A stretch of DNA of 6,697 nt from JASSUD01 sp031963365 (GTDB lineage: Bacteria; Pseudomonadota; Gammaproteobacteria; Burkholderiales; Burkholderiaceae): positions 1-6,697 of the forward strand of contig JASSUF010000140.1 of NCBI GenBank assembly GCA_031963365.1, read 5' to 3'. Shown in pieces: positions 6,170 to 6,697 of this stretch (the first letter of the stretch is position 1; each line of letters begins with the position of its first letter). The notes beneath the pieces were generated by a model. That model ran no database searches, had not been told where the DNA came from, and saw only the letters and a list, made by a program, of their open reading frames with translations. Both the position numbers and the translations under genes were made by a program.

Positions 6170-6564
6170 TTTTCTGCAAAATTTTTCATAACATCCCAAA
6201 TTGTTTTTTCAGGCAAAGAGGGAGTACTTAATGCTTTCGCCGCAATTTCAACTACTTTGAATGAGGCATCCCGCAAAAGTGATATGAGATTGGGAAAAAT
6301 ATCTTCTGAAAGCTCCGACCCCATACTAAAAGTTTCACCTAATACACGGGCAGCCAACATTCTGACATCTTCATTTTCGCACGTCGAAAGTTCAATAGCG
6401 CCTTCGATTTCATACAAAGAGGGTTGCTTGCTTAATAGCGCATTTAACCCAGCTAATTGGACATGTGCATTCGGGTCTTGCAATTGACGAATCAAATCTC
6501 TACTGGGTACTGCTGTAGAGAGTGGCGTCGTACTACGTGAAAAGGGTTTGATGGTTAAAGACAT
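6166..6564 (-). CDS. HEAT-repeat protein, N-terminal part (first frame)
   Basis: This 132-aa frame starts with a Ser/Thr/Pro-rich stretch (about residues 8-21, FSRSTTPLSTAVPS) and then HEAT-like units: DLIRQLQDPNAHVQLAGLNALL (23-44) and IEGAIELSTCENEDVRMLAARVLGE (53-77, see parts), followed by FPNLISLLRD and VVEIAAKAL (90-112). The start is firm: AAGGA lies 6 bases upstream (6571-6575). The last helix, TIWDVMKNFAEK (121-132), lines up with the first helix of the preceding unit and is completed by the other frame. If the frames were joined the protein would be about 310 aa. No signal peptide or membrane segment is visible. The role is unknown; HEAT proteins usually bind other proteins, and a host-directed role is only a guess. 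Confidence 0.65.
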   Translation of the reverse strand: MSLTIKPFSRSTTPLSTAVPSRDLIRQLQDPNAHVQLAGLNALLSKQPSLYEIEGAIELSTCENEDVRMLAARVLGETFSMGSELSEDIFPNLISLLRDASFKVVEIAAKALSTPSLPEKTIWDVMKNFAEK

Positions 6565-6570
6565 GCTGCA

Positions 6571-6575
6571 TCCTT
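6571..6575 (-). promoter_or_regulatory. Shine-Dalgarno site of the HEAT-repeat gene
   Basis: AAGGA on the minus strand lies 6 bases before the ATG at 6564, as expected for a translated gene. No such site precedes the second HEAT frame. Confidence 0.65.
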
Positions 6576-6590
6576 TCTTATTTCAATATA

Positions 6591-6620
6591 TCGCTGTCTT
6601 TTTACCTATTTTTACAGCGA
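6591..6620. other. Small inverted repeat upstream of the HEAT-repeat gene
   Basis: TCGCTGT (6591-6597) and ACAGCGA (6614-6620) form a perfect 7-bp stem around a 16-base T-rich loop. It lies 26 bases upstream of the start, in the probable leader or promoter zone. No convincing -10/-35 pair is visible nearby. The role is unknown. Confidence 0.25.
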
Positions 6621-6657
6621 AGCCCAGGCTACATCACCTAGTGTGTGTCCTCAATTG

Positions 6658-6680
6658 CCCCAAAGGGTTCATATTTGGGG
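6658..6680. other. CCCCAAA/TTTGGGG inverted repeat near the right edge
   Basis: CCCCAAA (6658-6664) and TTTGGGG (6674-6680) are perfect 7-base inverted repeats around a 9-base loop. No U run follows on either strand, so it is not a clear terminator. The window ends 17 bases later, so its context cannot be judged. Confidence 0.25.
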
Positions 6681-6697
6681 GAGCAGGAGCACAGGGA

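Overview
The window looks like chromosomal DNA from a betaproteobacterium of the Burkholderiaceae type. RecJ and the conserved protein encoded before it resemble, from memory, the Burkholderia gene pair. Moderate base composition, repeat-rich gaps and a broken HEAT-repeat gene suggest a host-associated relative, for example an endosymbiont such as Mycoavidus or Glomeribacter. That placement is inference; no ribosomal marker is present.

Layout. Positions 1-208 hold one REP-like palindromic repeat cut by the window edge, a long imperfect palindrome and the 3' end of htpG. The Hsp90 chaperone gene htpG fills 209-2107 on the minus strand. The divergent gap 2108-2539 contains the htpG leader, with a Shine-Dalgarno sequence, a perfect 14-bp palindrome and a weak heat-shock-type promoter candidate. 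It also contains a 235-bp repeat element with perfect 41-bp terminal inverted repeats. On the plus strand follow a conserved protein of the family often annotated as phosphoglycerate mutase-like (2540-3682) and recJ (3856-5649). A second, 135-bp copy of the repeat family separates them. Two overlapping minus-strand frames (5633-6169 and 6166-6564) encode the halves of what looks like one HEAT-repeat protein, and run convergently into the end of recJ.

The most notable content is the repeat family. Each terminal repeat begins with GTAG followed by a GTTGG/CCAAC hairpin, and the copies are arranged as inverted pairs. This is the architecture of REP doublets (REPINs) mobilised in trans by RAYT-type Y1 transposases. 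The segment between the paired REPs is also conserved between copies, and one copy carries an extra internal REP. The elements touch the genes around them: one supplies the last four codons and the stop of the phosphoglycerate-mutase-like gene, and another ends 8 bp before that gene's start codon.

Functionally, htpG (protein folding under stress) and recJ (5'-3' single-strand exonuclease in recombination and repair) are housekeeping genes. The phosphoglycerate-mutase-like gene and recJ probably form one transcription unit. The HEAT-repeat pair is AT-richer and looks like an accessory insertion.
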